Assembly: GCA_017559385.1 (NCBI GenBank)
Contig: JAFYSK010000050.1
Location: 18,679 to 82,678 of the forward strand
Source: Paludibacteraceae bacterium
GTDB lineage: Bacteria > Bacteroidota > Bacteroidia > Bacteroidales > Paludibacteraceae
DNA: 64,000 bases
Direction of reading: 5' to 3'
Both the position numbers and the translations under genes were made by a program. Below are positions 18,093 to 25,803 of this stretch, one piece after another. The notes beneath the pieces are model-generated. The model did not search any database. It worked only from the letters and a program-made list of their open reading frames with translations, and was not told the DNA's origin. How positions within the stretch are numbered: the stretch's first letter is position 1; each line of letters opens with the position of its first letter.

Positions 18093-19532
18093 TTATTGTC
18101 CTTGTCGAGTTTTGCTAAAACCTGCATATACCATTTCAATATCCATAGGAGTTTCTTGATTATTAGCTGAGCGGATTAGAGTAGCTGATATCGTTTGTAA
18201 TGGCTTAACAGATTGAATAGAACCCGTACTAGTGTTGCTAGTTACAGCCACAGGAACCAGTACAAAGTTGAGATATTCCGTTTGTACCTTATTGCGTATT
18301 TGGCGAGTTAATAATTTGGATAAATCGTATGTGTATTTATAGTTTATATTACCCAATGTATCTGAAGTTGCTGTGAGAGCAGCAATGATTGCTACAGAAT
18401 CTGATGGCATTTCGTTTTTGCTAAAGAATGTATTGATTTCTTCTTTTTGAATTAACATCATGTGTGATGCTGGCGTATCCCAACGATCTCGTGGTCTTCC
18501 TGTTGCGGAATCAGAATACAATACATCAATATTTAAATCAGCTTTATTTACATATACTCGGTATTCAGATGTGTCACCTATCTGCTGGTTAATTCTCTCG
18601 TAGATAGAATCTATTCTAACCGAAAGTTCTGTATAAATATTGGCTGGTGATACGATATAGTTAGTGTCGCTAACTTGCGAATAGTGAGTTAGTATGGATT
18701 GTCTATTAGGGTAAGAGTATCTGTTTACTTGGCGCACCTCCTCATTCGCATAGAATGCTCGTGTATCGTTGATGATTGTGTCATTCATTCCTGGTCTTTG
18801 CATGGTAAAATGATAGAACACTGTCATCGTTATGTCTGTCACGTAAAGAACATTGCTGCCACCAAAATCCGTACATATATATAGTCCCTTGAAGAGTTCG
18901 TTAAAAGCTTTTTGAGAATCAAATTCTTTAATCTTGAAGAAGCGTTTAGCAAACTCATCGGATAGTTTAATGCGAATTGTAGGAACATATGATTCGCTTT
19001 TTGATGAATAGGATGAATCTACTGGCGTAGCTGGGATTATAATATTGGATTGGTCAGAAATGTATGTAGACGGAGCAAGGCTACAATAATCTGCTAGTTG
19101 AATATTGCTTTGATACAATAGATTGTCTTTCAGTGTATTTTCATCCATTTCATACACAGCAATACCTAATGGACTTTTTCCATCACCGTACCAGTTGTTG
19201 TAATATAGGTATAAGCATACCGAGTCCACTTCAGCTGTTTCATTAGGATATTTAAATCCTTCTGGACAGGCTAATTGCGTAAGAATATCAGCTTGTAGGG
19301 TTCCAAAATGTGTAACACATTCACCTAATAGGAATGAGTCTGGTGTTAAACTGATAGCAATACATGAATCTAATTGCGATGTCACACCAAAAGTATCCGA
19401 CATCACGCGAATATCATTTTCTGGCAAGGTCGATGCACCTGCACTGATGGAATTATTTTCATTACAACCTACTAGTGCTATGAGAATTAGCAATAATAGA
19501 TATATCATTGATTTATTCTTCGTCTTCTTCAT
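18093..19532 (-). CDS. DUF4270 family lipoprotein
   Basis: This 479-residue protein has a lipoprotein signal, KNKSMIYLLLLILIALVGCNE. The body is beta-rich (DTFGVTSQLDSCIAISLTPDSFLLGECV; VDSVCLYLYYNNWYGDGKSPLGIAVYEM) and matches the DUF4270 family, cell-surface or periplasmic lipoproteins of Bacteroidota without a proven function. Its N-terminal codons overlap the end of the starch-synthase-like gene by 20 bases, and that gene order is conserved in the order Bacteroidales, so the two may act together at the envelope. Confidence 0.85.
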   Translation of the reverse strand: MKKTKNKSMIYLLLLILIALVGCNENNSISAGASTLPENDIRVMSDTFGVTSQLDSCIAISLTPDSFLLGECVTHFGTLQADILTQLACPEGFKYPNETAEVDSVCLYLYYNNWYGDGKSPLGIAVYEMDENTLKDNLLYQSNIQLADYCSLAPSTYISDQSNIIIPATPVDSSYSSKSESYVPTIRIKLSDEFAKRFFKIKEFDSQKAFNELFKGLYICTDFGGSNVLYVTDITMTVFYHFTMQRPGMNDTIINDTRAFYANEEVRQVNRYSYPNRQSILTHYSQVSDTNYIVSPANIYTELSVRIDSIYERINQQIGDTSEYRVYVNKADLNIDVLYSDSATGRPRDRWDTPASHMMLIQKEEINTFFSKNEMPSDSVAIIAALTATSDTLGNINYKYTYDLSKLLTRQIRNKVQTEYLNFVLVPVAVTSNTSTGSIQSVKPLQTISATLIRSANNQETPMDIEMVYAGFSKTRQGQ

Positions 19533-20346
19533 TCTTACCTAGTAACTCATTATAGAATTTTAGGTGTGCCTCTTTGTCTTCACCAACATATGGCATAATT
19601 GGTTTACCGCTATTTTGTGCGTAGTTGAGTAGGCGTTGATTAACATTCTCTGATGATAGTACAATAGCATCACAATAATCTATTGCTAATCGCATCAAAT
19701 CTTCATATGCGACTGGCAAACCTGCTATGCCGCGAACATGACTTTGAAGAATGCTACCACCAATGATTTTCTCCGCAAATTTGCTGTTAAATGGAGTATC
19801 AAATTCTTCGTTGTCAAGAGAAAGCACTACTTTGCTGTTCTCAAAGAATGGGGTGTCGCTGTATAACTTTTTGATAAACAATGGAGTTAATGCTGACATC
19901 CATCCTGAACAGTGGACTATATTAGGTGTCCAGCGTAGTTTTTTTACTGTTTCAAGTACGCCTCTTGCAAAGAATATACATCTTTCGTCGTTATCCTTAT
20001 ATTCGACTCCATTTGTATCCTTAAGTCCTTTACGGCGATTGAAATAGTCATCGTTGTCAATGAAGTATATCTGTATACGAGCCGATTGTATACTAGCCAC
20101 CTTAATTAGAAGTGGATGATCTGTCTCGGCTATAATAATATTGATACCTGACAAACGAATAACTTCATGCAACTGATTGCGTCGTTCATTGATGTCTCCA
20201 AACTTTGGCATAAATGTGCGTGTTTCAAATCGGGCGGATTGAAACCACTCTGGTAACTTCCTATTTAAGGTACGAATAGGAGTCTCCTCATCTAAATAAG
20301 GAAAGATTTGTTGTGAGACAAACAATATACGATTAGGCTCTTTCAT
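19513..20346 (-). CDS. Short glycogen/starch synthase-like protein (GT5 N-terminal domain only)
   Basis: At 277 residues this is about half the length of true GlgA. It corresponds to the N-terminal Rossmann half: ILFVSQQIFPYLDEETPIRTLNRKLPE, FMPKFGDINERRNQLHEV, PNIVHCSGWMSALTPLF. The ADP-glucose-binding KTGGL motif of glycogen synthase is absent, as is the C-terminal donor-binding half. Proteins of this shortened kind are usual in Bacteroidales beside panC, so it is not a recent truncation. Its activity is doubtful; it may be regulatory. It is divergent from panC. Confidence 0.8.
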   Translation of the reverse strand: MKEPNRILFVSQQIFPYLDEETPIRTLNRKLPEWFQSARFETRTFMPKFGDINERRNQLHEVIRLSGINIIIAETDHPLLIKVASIQSARIQIYFIDNDDYFNRRKGLKDTNGVEYKDNDERCIFFARGVLETVKKLRWTPNIVHCSGWMSALTPLFIKKLYSDTPFFENSKVVLSLDNEEFDTPFNSKFAEKIIGGSILQSHVRGIAGLPVAYEDLMRLAIDYCDAIVLSSENVNQRLLNYAQNSGKPIMPYVGEDKEAHLKFYNELLGKNEEDEE

Positions 20347-20381
20347 GTTGTGTATTTTTAAAAAGGTATTATTTCCCGCTA

Positions 20382-20389
20382 CAAAGGTA
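20382..20389 (-). promoter_or_regulatory. -7 box for the starch-synthase-like/DUF4270 operon
   Basis: The minus strand reads TACCTTTG, 35 bases before the ATG. It is back-to-back with the panC promoter. Confidence 0.7.
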
Positions 20390-20452
20390 CTAAAAAAATC
20401 TGATATTACATAATTTTTAGGAAAAAAACTTTCATTTTTCCTATATTTGTTG

Positions 20453-20460
20453 TACCTTTG
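20453..20460 (+). promoter_or_regulatory. -7 box for panC
   Basis: TACCTTTG at 39 bases before the panC ATG. No exact TTTG lies at the usual -33 position; the region there is T-rich. Confidence 0.65.
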
Positions 20461-20499
20461 TGGACTTTTTGGTGGTAAACATTAATAAAATCTTGATAT

Positions 20500-21354
20500 A
20501 TGCAGATAATCAGTACAAAACAAGAATTGACTAATCAGTTAGCTGTTTGTGTTCGTCAAAATAAGACAATTGGCTTTGTTCCAACGATGGGCGCATTGCA
20601 CCAAGGTCATGCCTCATTAGTTAGGCGTGCATGCGAGGATAATGATGTTTGTGTGGTAAGTGTATTTGTAAATCCAACACAATTTAATAATAAGGAAGAT
20701 CTTTTAAAGTATCCTCGCAACATACAGAAAGATGCTGAATTATTGGCCGATTTAGGCGTACATTTTGTCTTTGCACCTACACCAGAGGAGATGTATAGCC
20801 AGGAGGAAATGGAGCAAGAATTTGCTTTTGATTTTGCTGGCTTGGATCAGGTGATGGAGGGAAAAATGAGACCTGGTCATTTCAATGGTGTTGTTCAAGT
20901 AGTCAGTCGCCTTTTTGACCTAGTACAACCTACTCGTGCCTATTTTGGAGAAAAGGATTTTCAGCAGTTAGCTATCATTCATCACATGGTGGAGCGTTCT
21001 TCCATGGCTGGGCGTTTTGGCGACTTGAAGATAATAGATTGTCCTATAGTTCGCGAGAAAAATGGTTTAGCCATGAGTAGTCGCAACGAGCGTTTGTCTG
21101 AAGATGAAAGAGAAACGGCAGTGGCTATATCCCGAACTCTATTTGCTTCTTTGGAGTGGGCAAAAATGGCTACTGTTAAAGAAGTTCAACAACGAGTAAT
21201 AGACACCATCAATGCAGTAGATGGACTAGAGGTGGAGTACTATGATATCGTAGATAAAAACACTTTGCAACCTACCGACAAGTGGGAAAATGCAGTAGGT
21301 TGTATTACTGTATATTGTGGTCCTGTACGTTTGATTGATAATATACGATATTGA
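20500..21354 (+). CDS. panC: Pantothenate synthetase
   Basis: This 284-residue ligase joins pantoate and beta-alanine with ATP to make pantothenate for coenzyme A. The nucleotidyl-transferase motifs are visible: FVPTMGALHQGHASLVRRA (HIGH-type), FVNPTQFNNKEDL, YFGEKDFQQLAIIHHMV and MSSRNERLSEDERE. The length is normal. In many Bacteroidales panD follows, but here pdxB comes next, so beta-alanine synthesis must be encoded elsewhere or by another route. Confidence 0.97.
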   Translation: MQIISTKQELTNQLAVCVRQNKTIGFVPTMGALHQGHASLVRRACEDNDVCVVSVFVNPTQFNNKEDLLKYPRNIQKDAELLADLGVHFVFAPTPEEMYSQEEMEQEFAFDFAGLDQVMEGKMRPGHFNGVVQVVSRLFDLVQPTRAYFGEKDFQQLAIIHHMVERSSMAGRFGDLKIIDCPIVREKNGLAMSSRNERLSEDERETAVAISRTLFASLEWAKMATVKEVQQRVIDTINAVDGLEVEYYDIVDKNTLQPTDKWENAVGCITVYCGPVRLIDNIRY

Positions 21355-21386
21355 TTACTAGCATTACCCTTTATTTCCTCTAAAAA

Positions 21387-21441
21387 TCTTTAGTTATTCT
21401 TTAGTGATTCTTTAGTGATTCGTTAGTTATTCTTTAGTGAT
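21387..21441. repeat. 11-bp tandem array (5 units) upstream of pdxB
   Basis: Five consecutive units read TCTTTAGTTAT, TCTTTAGTGAT (twice), TCGTTAGTTAT and TCTTTAGTGAT. The array ends 6 bases before the pdxB ATG, the same distance as at asd. Confidence 0.85.
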
Positions 21442-21447
21442 TTAGCA

Positions 21448-22443
21448 ATGATAAAGCAGGTAGTAATAGATAGAGGAATACCTTTTCTAGATGGTGTTTT
21501 CCCCCCTGAGATAGATGTTCGTTTTCTTTCTCCTGAGGAAATTACTCCCCAAGCAGTTCGCTGTGCGGATGCGTTGTTTGTGCGCACGCGCACCAATATC
21601 AACAAGGAACTTCTATCAGGTAGCAATGTCCGCTTTGTCGCTACTGCCACCATTGGCTTTGACCACATCGACCAAGACTATTGCCGCGAAGCGGGCATAC
21701 ATTGGGTTTCTTGCCCAGGTTGCAATGCTCAAGCGGTTTGCGACTATGTAGAAGAAGCAATCACCTCGATCAAATCTGATAAGAGTGAACTAACTGTGGG
21801 AGTTATAGGTTATGGTCATGTAGGTAAACTTGTAGCTCGAATGGCAGAAAAAAGAGGATACACAGTTCTTCTGTCCGATCCTCCATTAGGAATCGGATTG
21901 TCGCTCGAACAACTTGCCCCTCAGTGCGATGTACTCACATTTCACACTCCTTTAACTCGTGAGGGCGAATATCCTACTTACCACCTTTGTGATGCGAATA
22001 TTCTTCGCCGCTGCAAACCGGGTACCCTTATTATCAACGCTGCTCGTGGTGGTGTCATAGACGAACAAGCACTCCTATCTCAACTCTCAACTCTCGTACA
22101 GCGAAGCAGATCGTTCGAGCGAATGCGAGATAAGAACTCTCAACTCTCAACCGCCATCGACTGTTGGGAAGGAGAACCTAAGCTAAATCAAGAGCTGCTC
22201 AAAAAAGTCAATTTAGCATCATTTCATATTGCAGGGTACTCTATTCAGGGCAAAATGAATGCTAGTGAGATGTGTTTGCGCGCTTTTTGTGAATTTTTCT
22301 CGCTTCCAATTTTGTCAATCAATAAAAAAGCAGTACCTTTGCAGGGTGATTCGGAAAAAGGATGGTTATTGCGCATAACTGAGCAACTCAAAGCCGATCC
22401 CGAGCAATTTGAACAATTTCGTAAACAATATAAATTAAGATAA
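21448..22443 (+). CDS. pdxB: Erythronate-4-phosphate dehydrogenase
   Basis: This 331-residue member of the D-2-hydroxyacid dehydrogenase family oxidises 4-phosphoerythronate in DXP-independent pyridoxal phosphate synthesis. The NAD fold motif is [23 protein letters not shown]; catalytic-region blocks are [27 protein letters not shown] and [19 protein letters not shown]. At about residues 211-235 a 20-residue stretch ([15 protein letters not shown], flanked by QLST on both sides) lies where the family has a short loop. Its DNA is bounded by two identical TCTCAACTCTCAAC copies. The frame stays open. proS follows directly. Confidence 0.93.
   Translation: MIKQVVIDRGIPFLDGVFPPEIDVRFLSPEEITPQAVRCADALFVRTRTNINKELLSGSNVRFVATATIGFDHIDQDYCREAGIHWVSCPGCNAQAVCDYVEEAITSIKSDKSELTVGVIGYGHVGKLVARMAEKRGYTVLLSDPPLGIGLSLEQLAPQCDVLTFHTPLTREGEYPTYHLCDANILRRCKPGTLIINAARGGVIDEQALLSQLSTLVQRSRSFERMRDKNSQLSTAIDCWEGEPKLNQELLKKVNLASFHIAGYSIQGKMNASEMCLRAFCEFFSLPILSINKKAVPLQGDSEKGWLLRITEQLKADPEQFEQFRKQYKLR
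22078..22151 (+). repeat. 60-bp in-frame insertion with 14-bp flanking repeats inside pdxB
   Basis: TCTCAACTCTCAAC occurs at 22078-22091 and again at 22138-22151, exactly 60 bases apart. Each copy is two 7-base units of the kind found between other genes here. The 60 bases add 20 codons without a frameshift. Confidence 0.7.
22311..22341 (+). promoter_or_regulatory. Internal promoter for proS within pdxB
   Basis: TTTG at 22311-22314, a 19-base gap, TACCTTTG at 22334-22341, about 100 bases before the proS start and inside the end of pdxB. It matches the consensus fully, so proS can probably be transcribed without pdxB. Confidence 0.6.
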
Positions 22444-23921
22444 TGGCAAGTTTTCAAAAACTAACACCTCGAGCAACTGATTATTCGAAGTGGTATAATG
22501 AACTAGTAGTAAAAGCCGATTTGGCAGAGCAATCTGCTGTACGTGGATGTATGGTGATTAAACCTTATGGCTACGCCATTTGGGAAACTATCCAAGCTGA
22601 ATTGGACCGTCGTTTCAAGGAGAATGGCGTAAAGAACGCATATTTCCCGTTGTTGATTCCTAAGTCATTCCTCAGCCGCGAGGCAGAGCACGTAGAGGGT
22701 TTTGCTAAGGAGTGTGCTGTAGTTACCCACCACCGTTTGATGAACGATCCAGAGGGAAAGGGTGTGGTAGTAGATCCTAAGGCACGCCTTGAGGAGGAGC
22801 TTATCATCCGCCCTACTTCTGAGACCATTATCTGGTCCACTTATAAGAACTGGATCTCATCTTACCGCGACCTGCCTATCCTTTGCAACCAATGGTGCAA
22901 CGTAATGCGTTGGGAGATGCGTACTCGTCTTTTCTTGCGTACTGCTGAGTTCCTCTGGCAAGAGGGGCATACTGCTCACGCTACCGAGGAGGAGGCTGAG
23001 AACTACGCAGCTACTATGCTTGATGTATATGCAGACTTCGCAGAGAAAGTGATGGCTATCCCTGTTGTGAAGGGTGTGAAGTCTCCTAACGAGCGTTTCG
23101 CAGGTGCACTCAACACCTATTCTATCGAGGCTATGATGCAAGATGGCAAGGCACTTCAAGCTGGTACTAGCCACTTCTTGGGACAAAACTTCGCTAAGTC
23201 ATTTGATGTGACTTTCCTCAATAAAGAGAACAAATTTGAGTATGTGTGGGCTACTTCTTGGGGTGTTTCTACTCGCCTTATGGGTGCGCTGATCATGACT
23301 CACTCGGATGACAACGGTCTTGTTCTCCCTCCTAATTTGGCTCCTACTCAAGTAGTAATCGTGCCTATCTTTAAGAAACAAGAGCAGTTGGATGAATTGA
23401 TGGCTAAACTCAATCCATTGGCTGACGAGTTAAAGAAATTGGGTATCCGCGTACAAGTGGATGCAAGCGACAAGGCTACTCCTGGCTTCAAGTTTGCTGA
23501 GTATGAACTCAAGGGTGTACCTTTGCGCCTCGCCATGGGAGGACGTGACTTGGAGAATGGAACCGTAGAGTTGGCTCGTCGTGATACCTTGACCAAGGAG
23601 ACTGTTGCGTTTGACGGCATCGTAGAGACAATACAAAACTTATTGAAGGAAATTCAAGATAATATCTACCAAAAGGCGCTTAACTTCCGTATTGAGAACA
23701 CCCGCGAGGTGGATACTTGGGAGGATTTCAAAGAGGAGATCAAGAAACCTGGCTTCTTGCTTTGCCACTGGGATGGTACTCCAGAGACTGAGGAGAAGAT
23801 TAAGGCTGAAACCAAAGCTACCATCCGTTGTATTCCTCTGGAGGGCGACAAGACACCTGGTAAGTGTATCTATACAGGCAAACCAAGTGCACAACGCGTT
23901 ATTTTCGCAATTGCCTACTAA
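22443..23921 (+). CDS. proS: Prolyl-tRNA synthetase (short, archaeal/eukaryal type)
   Basis: This 492-residue class II synthetase charges tRNA-Pro. It has the ProS type 3 architecture: no editing insertion, and a C-terminal zinc-like domain ending [15 protein letters not shown]. Landmarks include [55 protein letters not shown] and the anticodon-binding domain from [12 protein letters not shown] on. It begins 1 base after pdxB. A tRNA-Pro gene lies about 220 bases downstream. Confidence 0.96.
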   Translation: MASFQKLTPRATDYSKWYNELVVKADLAEQSAVRGCMVIKPYGYAIWETIQAELDRRFKENGVKNAYFPLLIPKSFLSREAEHVEGFAKECAVVTHHRLMNDPEGKGVVVDPKARLEEELIIRPTSETIIWSTYKNWISSYRDLPILCNQWCNVMRWEMRTRLFLRTAEFLWQEGHTAHATEEEAENYAATMLDVYADFAEKVMAIPVVKGVKSPNERFAGALNTYSIEAMMQDGKALQAGTSHFLGQNFAKSFDVTFLNKENKFEYVWATSWGVSTRLMGALIMTHSDDNGLVLPPNLAPTQVVIVPIFKKQEQLDELMAKLNPLADELKKLGIRVQVDASDKATPGFKFAEYELKGVPLRLAMGGRDLENGTVELARRDTLTKETVAFDGIVETIQNLLKEIQDNIYQKALNFRIENTREVDTWEDFKEEIKKPGFLLCHWDGTPETEEKIKAETKATIRCIPLEGDKTPGKCIYTGKPSAQRVIFAIAY

Positions 23922-23949
23922 AATTAGAAAAAGCAATATCCATTATCAG

Positions 23950-23978
23950 AAAAATCGCACTCAATGTGCGATTTTTTT
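23950..23978 (+). terminator. Rho-independent terminator after proS
   Basis: AAAAATCGCAC pairs with GTGCGATTTTT around TCAAT, ending in seven T. Confidence 0.85.
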
Positions 23979-24007
23979 GTGTATATCAAAAAAAAGCAGT
24001 ACCTTTG
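23976..24007 (+). promoter_or_regulatory. Bacteroidota-type promoter for tRNA-Pro
   Basis: TTTG at 23976-23979 (inside the terminator T-run), 20-base gap, TACCTTTG at 24000-24007. The tRNA begins about 140 bases later; the leader between holds small hairpins (GGACTTCGTGAGTCC and AAGCTTGTAAAGCTT), to be removed in processing. Confidence 0.7.
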
Positions 24008-24146
24008 TCGTCAGAATGAAGAAAGCTTGTAAAGCTTAGATTCATTATCAAAACTAACGAGGACTTCGTGAGTCCGAGTTAAGAGGAGGAATGGCGGCAA
24101 GCCAAACTCGCAGGGCGAGCTTCTTCTTGCAAGCCCATTACGACGA

Positions 24147-24220
24147 CGGGATGTGGCGCAGCCCGGTAGCGCAACGGTCTGGGGGACCGGAGGTCGCAAG
24201 TTCAAATCTTGTCATCCCGA
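24147..24220 (+). tRNA. tRNA-Pro (GGG anticodon)
   Basis: A 74-base cloverleaf is complete. The acceptor stem CGGGATG pairs with CATCCCG; the D stem GCGC/GCGC encloses AGCCCGGTA; the anticodon arm ACGGT-CTGGGGG-ACCGG gives anticodon GGG; the T arm is GCAAG-TTCAAAT-CTTGT. The discriminator base is A and CCA is not encoded. It lies after prolyl-tRNA synthetase. Confidence 0.93.
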
Positions 24221-24237
24221 CTAGCATCGAAGGAAAT

Positions 24238-24260
24238 GGAAATGTTTTCATTTCCTTTTT
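24238..24260 (+). terminator. Rho-independent terminator after tRNA-Pro
   Basis: GGAAATG pairs with CATTTCC around TTTT, followed by five T. Confidence 0.75.
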
Positions 24261-24385
24261 ATGCTCAGTAGTCTCGCCAAATTTATTTGAGTGAGATTAG
24301 TGAGCGTTAAAAAGATGGATATTTCCATCTAATTTCCGAAGATGCTTGCAGTCAACCCTTCCGGCGTGCAAGATTTACGCAGAAC

Positions 24386-24401
24386 ATCTTGTCATCCCGA
24401 C
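24386..24401 (+). repeat. 16-bp copy of the tRNA-Pro 3' end
   Basis: ATCTTGTCATCCCGAC repeats the tRNA bases 24206-24221 (T-stem to one base past the discriminator), 180 bases downstream. The rest of a tRNA is not found before it. The 24261-24475 stretch otherwise shows no gene. Confidence 0.6.
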
Positions 24402-24475
24402 AAATCAAGAGGTTTGTGGTAGAGAATGAGGGTGTAGTGATCGCCTTCATTCTTTTCTTAAAAGAAGTTAATAGT

Positions 24476-25384
24476 ATGACACTACGAGGAAAAATGGAGC
24501 ATTCGCATCTAATGGCGAAGTTGATAGTATGGTTAGGGTGCATCTTTGTGATGTTCAGTTTGGTAACATTATACATAGCTATTTGTGCTTTTGATGGTAT
24601 AAAGTTTGATGTTACTGCTCTTAAATGGATACAATTATCTCAGACTATAGCATTGTTTTTGGTTCCTTCTTTACTTGTGGCATACCTAGTATCTAAGTCA
24701 CCTATAAAGTGGCTCAAATTAGATACAAGACCGGAATTAAAATCTGCCTTGTGGGCAATTGGTATCATGTTGGTAGCATTACCTGCAATCAATCTGCTCG
24801 CTCATCTCAACCAACAAATGGTATTGCCTACTTGGCTGAGTGGAGTAGAAGAGTGGATGAAAAGCAAAGAAGCTGAGGCCGAATGGCTGACCAAGCAGTT
24901 TATGTCGGCAACTACCATAGGTGGTTTGTTGGTCAATCTATTTTTGATGGCAGTACTGCCTGCCCTATCCGAGGAGATTACTTTCCGCGGAGTACTCCAA
25001 CGCCTACTTAGTCCCAAAAACTCATCTCTTAACTCTCACCTCTCCATCTGGCTTACAGCCATCATTTTCTCGGCGATACATATGCAGTTTTACGGATTTA
25101 TACCTCGTATGTTGTTGGGTGCACTATTTGGCTATATGTTTGTTTGGACAGGTAGTTTGTGGGTACCTATGCTGATGCACTTTGTCAATAATGGAATGGC
25201 AGTCTTGTTGTATTATATAGCCAATAGAGCCGCTTGGGATATGGATAAAGTAGATGCAGTAGGCACAGGCAACACCTTGTGGTTGGGTGTTGTAAGTCTT
25301 GTTCTGACGATTGTGGGGATTTACATGTTTCGTCGTTCTACGACGATGAGAAGTGCTTCTTCGCGAATATCTAGCGGTAGTTGA
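24476..25384 (+). CDS. CPBP family intramembrane metalloprotease
   Basis: This 302-residue protein of about eight membrane helices belongs to the CPBP/Abi family, related to the Rce1 CAAX protease. The conserved motifs are SEEITFRGVLQRL (EExxxR), a second block FSAIHMQFYGFIPRMLLGALFG (His) and MLMHFVNNGMAVL (HxxN). These residues bind the catalytic metal or water inside the membrane. The ATG at 24476 (MTLRGKMEHSHLM) is preferred to an earlier TTG that would start within the repeated tRNA end. The substrate is unknown. Its last 64 bases overlap the converging gene. Confidence 0.88.
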   Translation: MTLRGKMEHSHLMAKLIVWLGCIFVMFSLVTLYIAICAFDGIKFDVTALKWIQLSQTIALFLVPSLLVAYLVSKSPIKWLKLDTRPELKSALWAIGIMLVALPAINLLAHLNQQMVLPTWLSGVEEWMKSKEAEAEWLTKQFMSATTIGGLLVNLFLMAVLPALSEEITFRGVLQRLLSPKNSSLNSHLSIWLTAIIFSAIHMQFYGFIPRMLLGALFGYMFVWTGSLWVPMLMHFVNNGMAVLLYYIANRAAWDMDKVDAVGTGNTLWLGVVSLVLTIVGIYMFRRSTTMRSASSRISSGS

Positions 25385-25776
25385 ATATTGCGCAATTGAA
25401 TACTGCGAACCCATCCTGGAACATCGCTAGCTTTGAGTGTTTCAAATACTTCACGAATCATTTTATATTGCTCCTTGGTGTAGTCCTCTGCGGCTATACC
25501 TGCTAATGTGTCTAGTTCTTCGTCATCGTAGTAGATGATTTCAGCATTCGTTTGTAGGAGTGTTTCTCTTTCACAAACAAGGTGCTCACCGCAGCATCCG
25601 TCGTCTTCAGCCTCTCCTATATCCTCCCCTGAAGGGAAGGACTTTTGAGCGGTACCATTCTCCCCTCCTTTCAGGGAGGGGTCGGGGGTAGGCTGGTTGT
25701 TTTCCTTCCTTGCTCGTATCTCAAAGATAATAAGGATAGCAATGCCGAGGCAGACAAATAATATCAATGGAATCAT
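25321..25776 (-). CDS. Single-pass membrane protein, unknown function
   Basis: The 151-residue protein has one N-terminal membrane helix (IPLILFVCLGIAILIIFEIRA), then a low-complexity linker, then a conserved-looking domain: EIIYYDDEELDTLAGI, MIREVFETLKASDVPGWVRSIQLRNIQLPLDIREEALLIV. I do not know a function. The linker (about residues 28-57, containing TPDPSLKGGE) is coded by a GC-rich palindromic repeat of the kind common between Bacteroidota genes, so it probably grew by insertion. It converges on the CPBP gene with an overlap. The parE stop begins about 25 bases upstream of its start. Confidence 0.7.
   Translation of the reverse strand: MIPLILFVCLGIAILIIFEIRARKENNQPTPDPSLKGGENGTAQKSFPSGEDIGEAEDDGCCGEHLVCERETLLQTNAEIIYYDDEELDTLAGIAAEDYTKEQYKMIREVFETLKASDVPGWVRSIQLRNIQLPLDIREEALLIVVERRNM
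25611..25696. repeat. Palindromic repeat pair within a coding gene
   Basis: Two inverted repeats lie here: CCTCCCCTGAAGGGAAGG (25623-25640) and CCCCTCCTTTCAGGGAGGGG (25662-25681), the latter with a 7-pair stem. The stretch is far more GC-rich than its surroundings and codes for the linker of the membrane protein on the minus strand. Confidence 0.7.
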
Positions 25777-25803
25777 AACTCTTAACTTTCAACTCTCAAC
25801 TCT
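25776..25803. repeat. 7-bp tandem array filling the gap upstream of the membrane protein gene
   Basis: TAACTCT, TAACTTT, CAACTCT, CAACTCT fill the entire 26-base gap between the parE stop and the membrane protein start. Confidence 0.65.

Noticed and set aside
24386-24401. A second, broken tRNA gene
   Set aside because: Only the last 16 bases match; the D and anticodon arms are absent.
24389-24475. Longer N-terminus of the CPBP protease starting from TTG at 24389
   Set aside because: The TTG lies in the repeated tRNA end and the extra residues do not look like a signal or membrane helix; the ATG at 24476 fits better.
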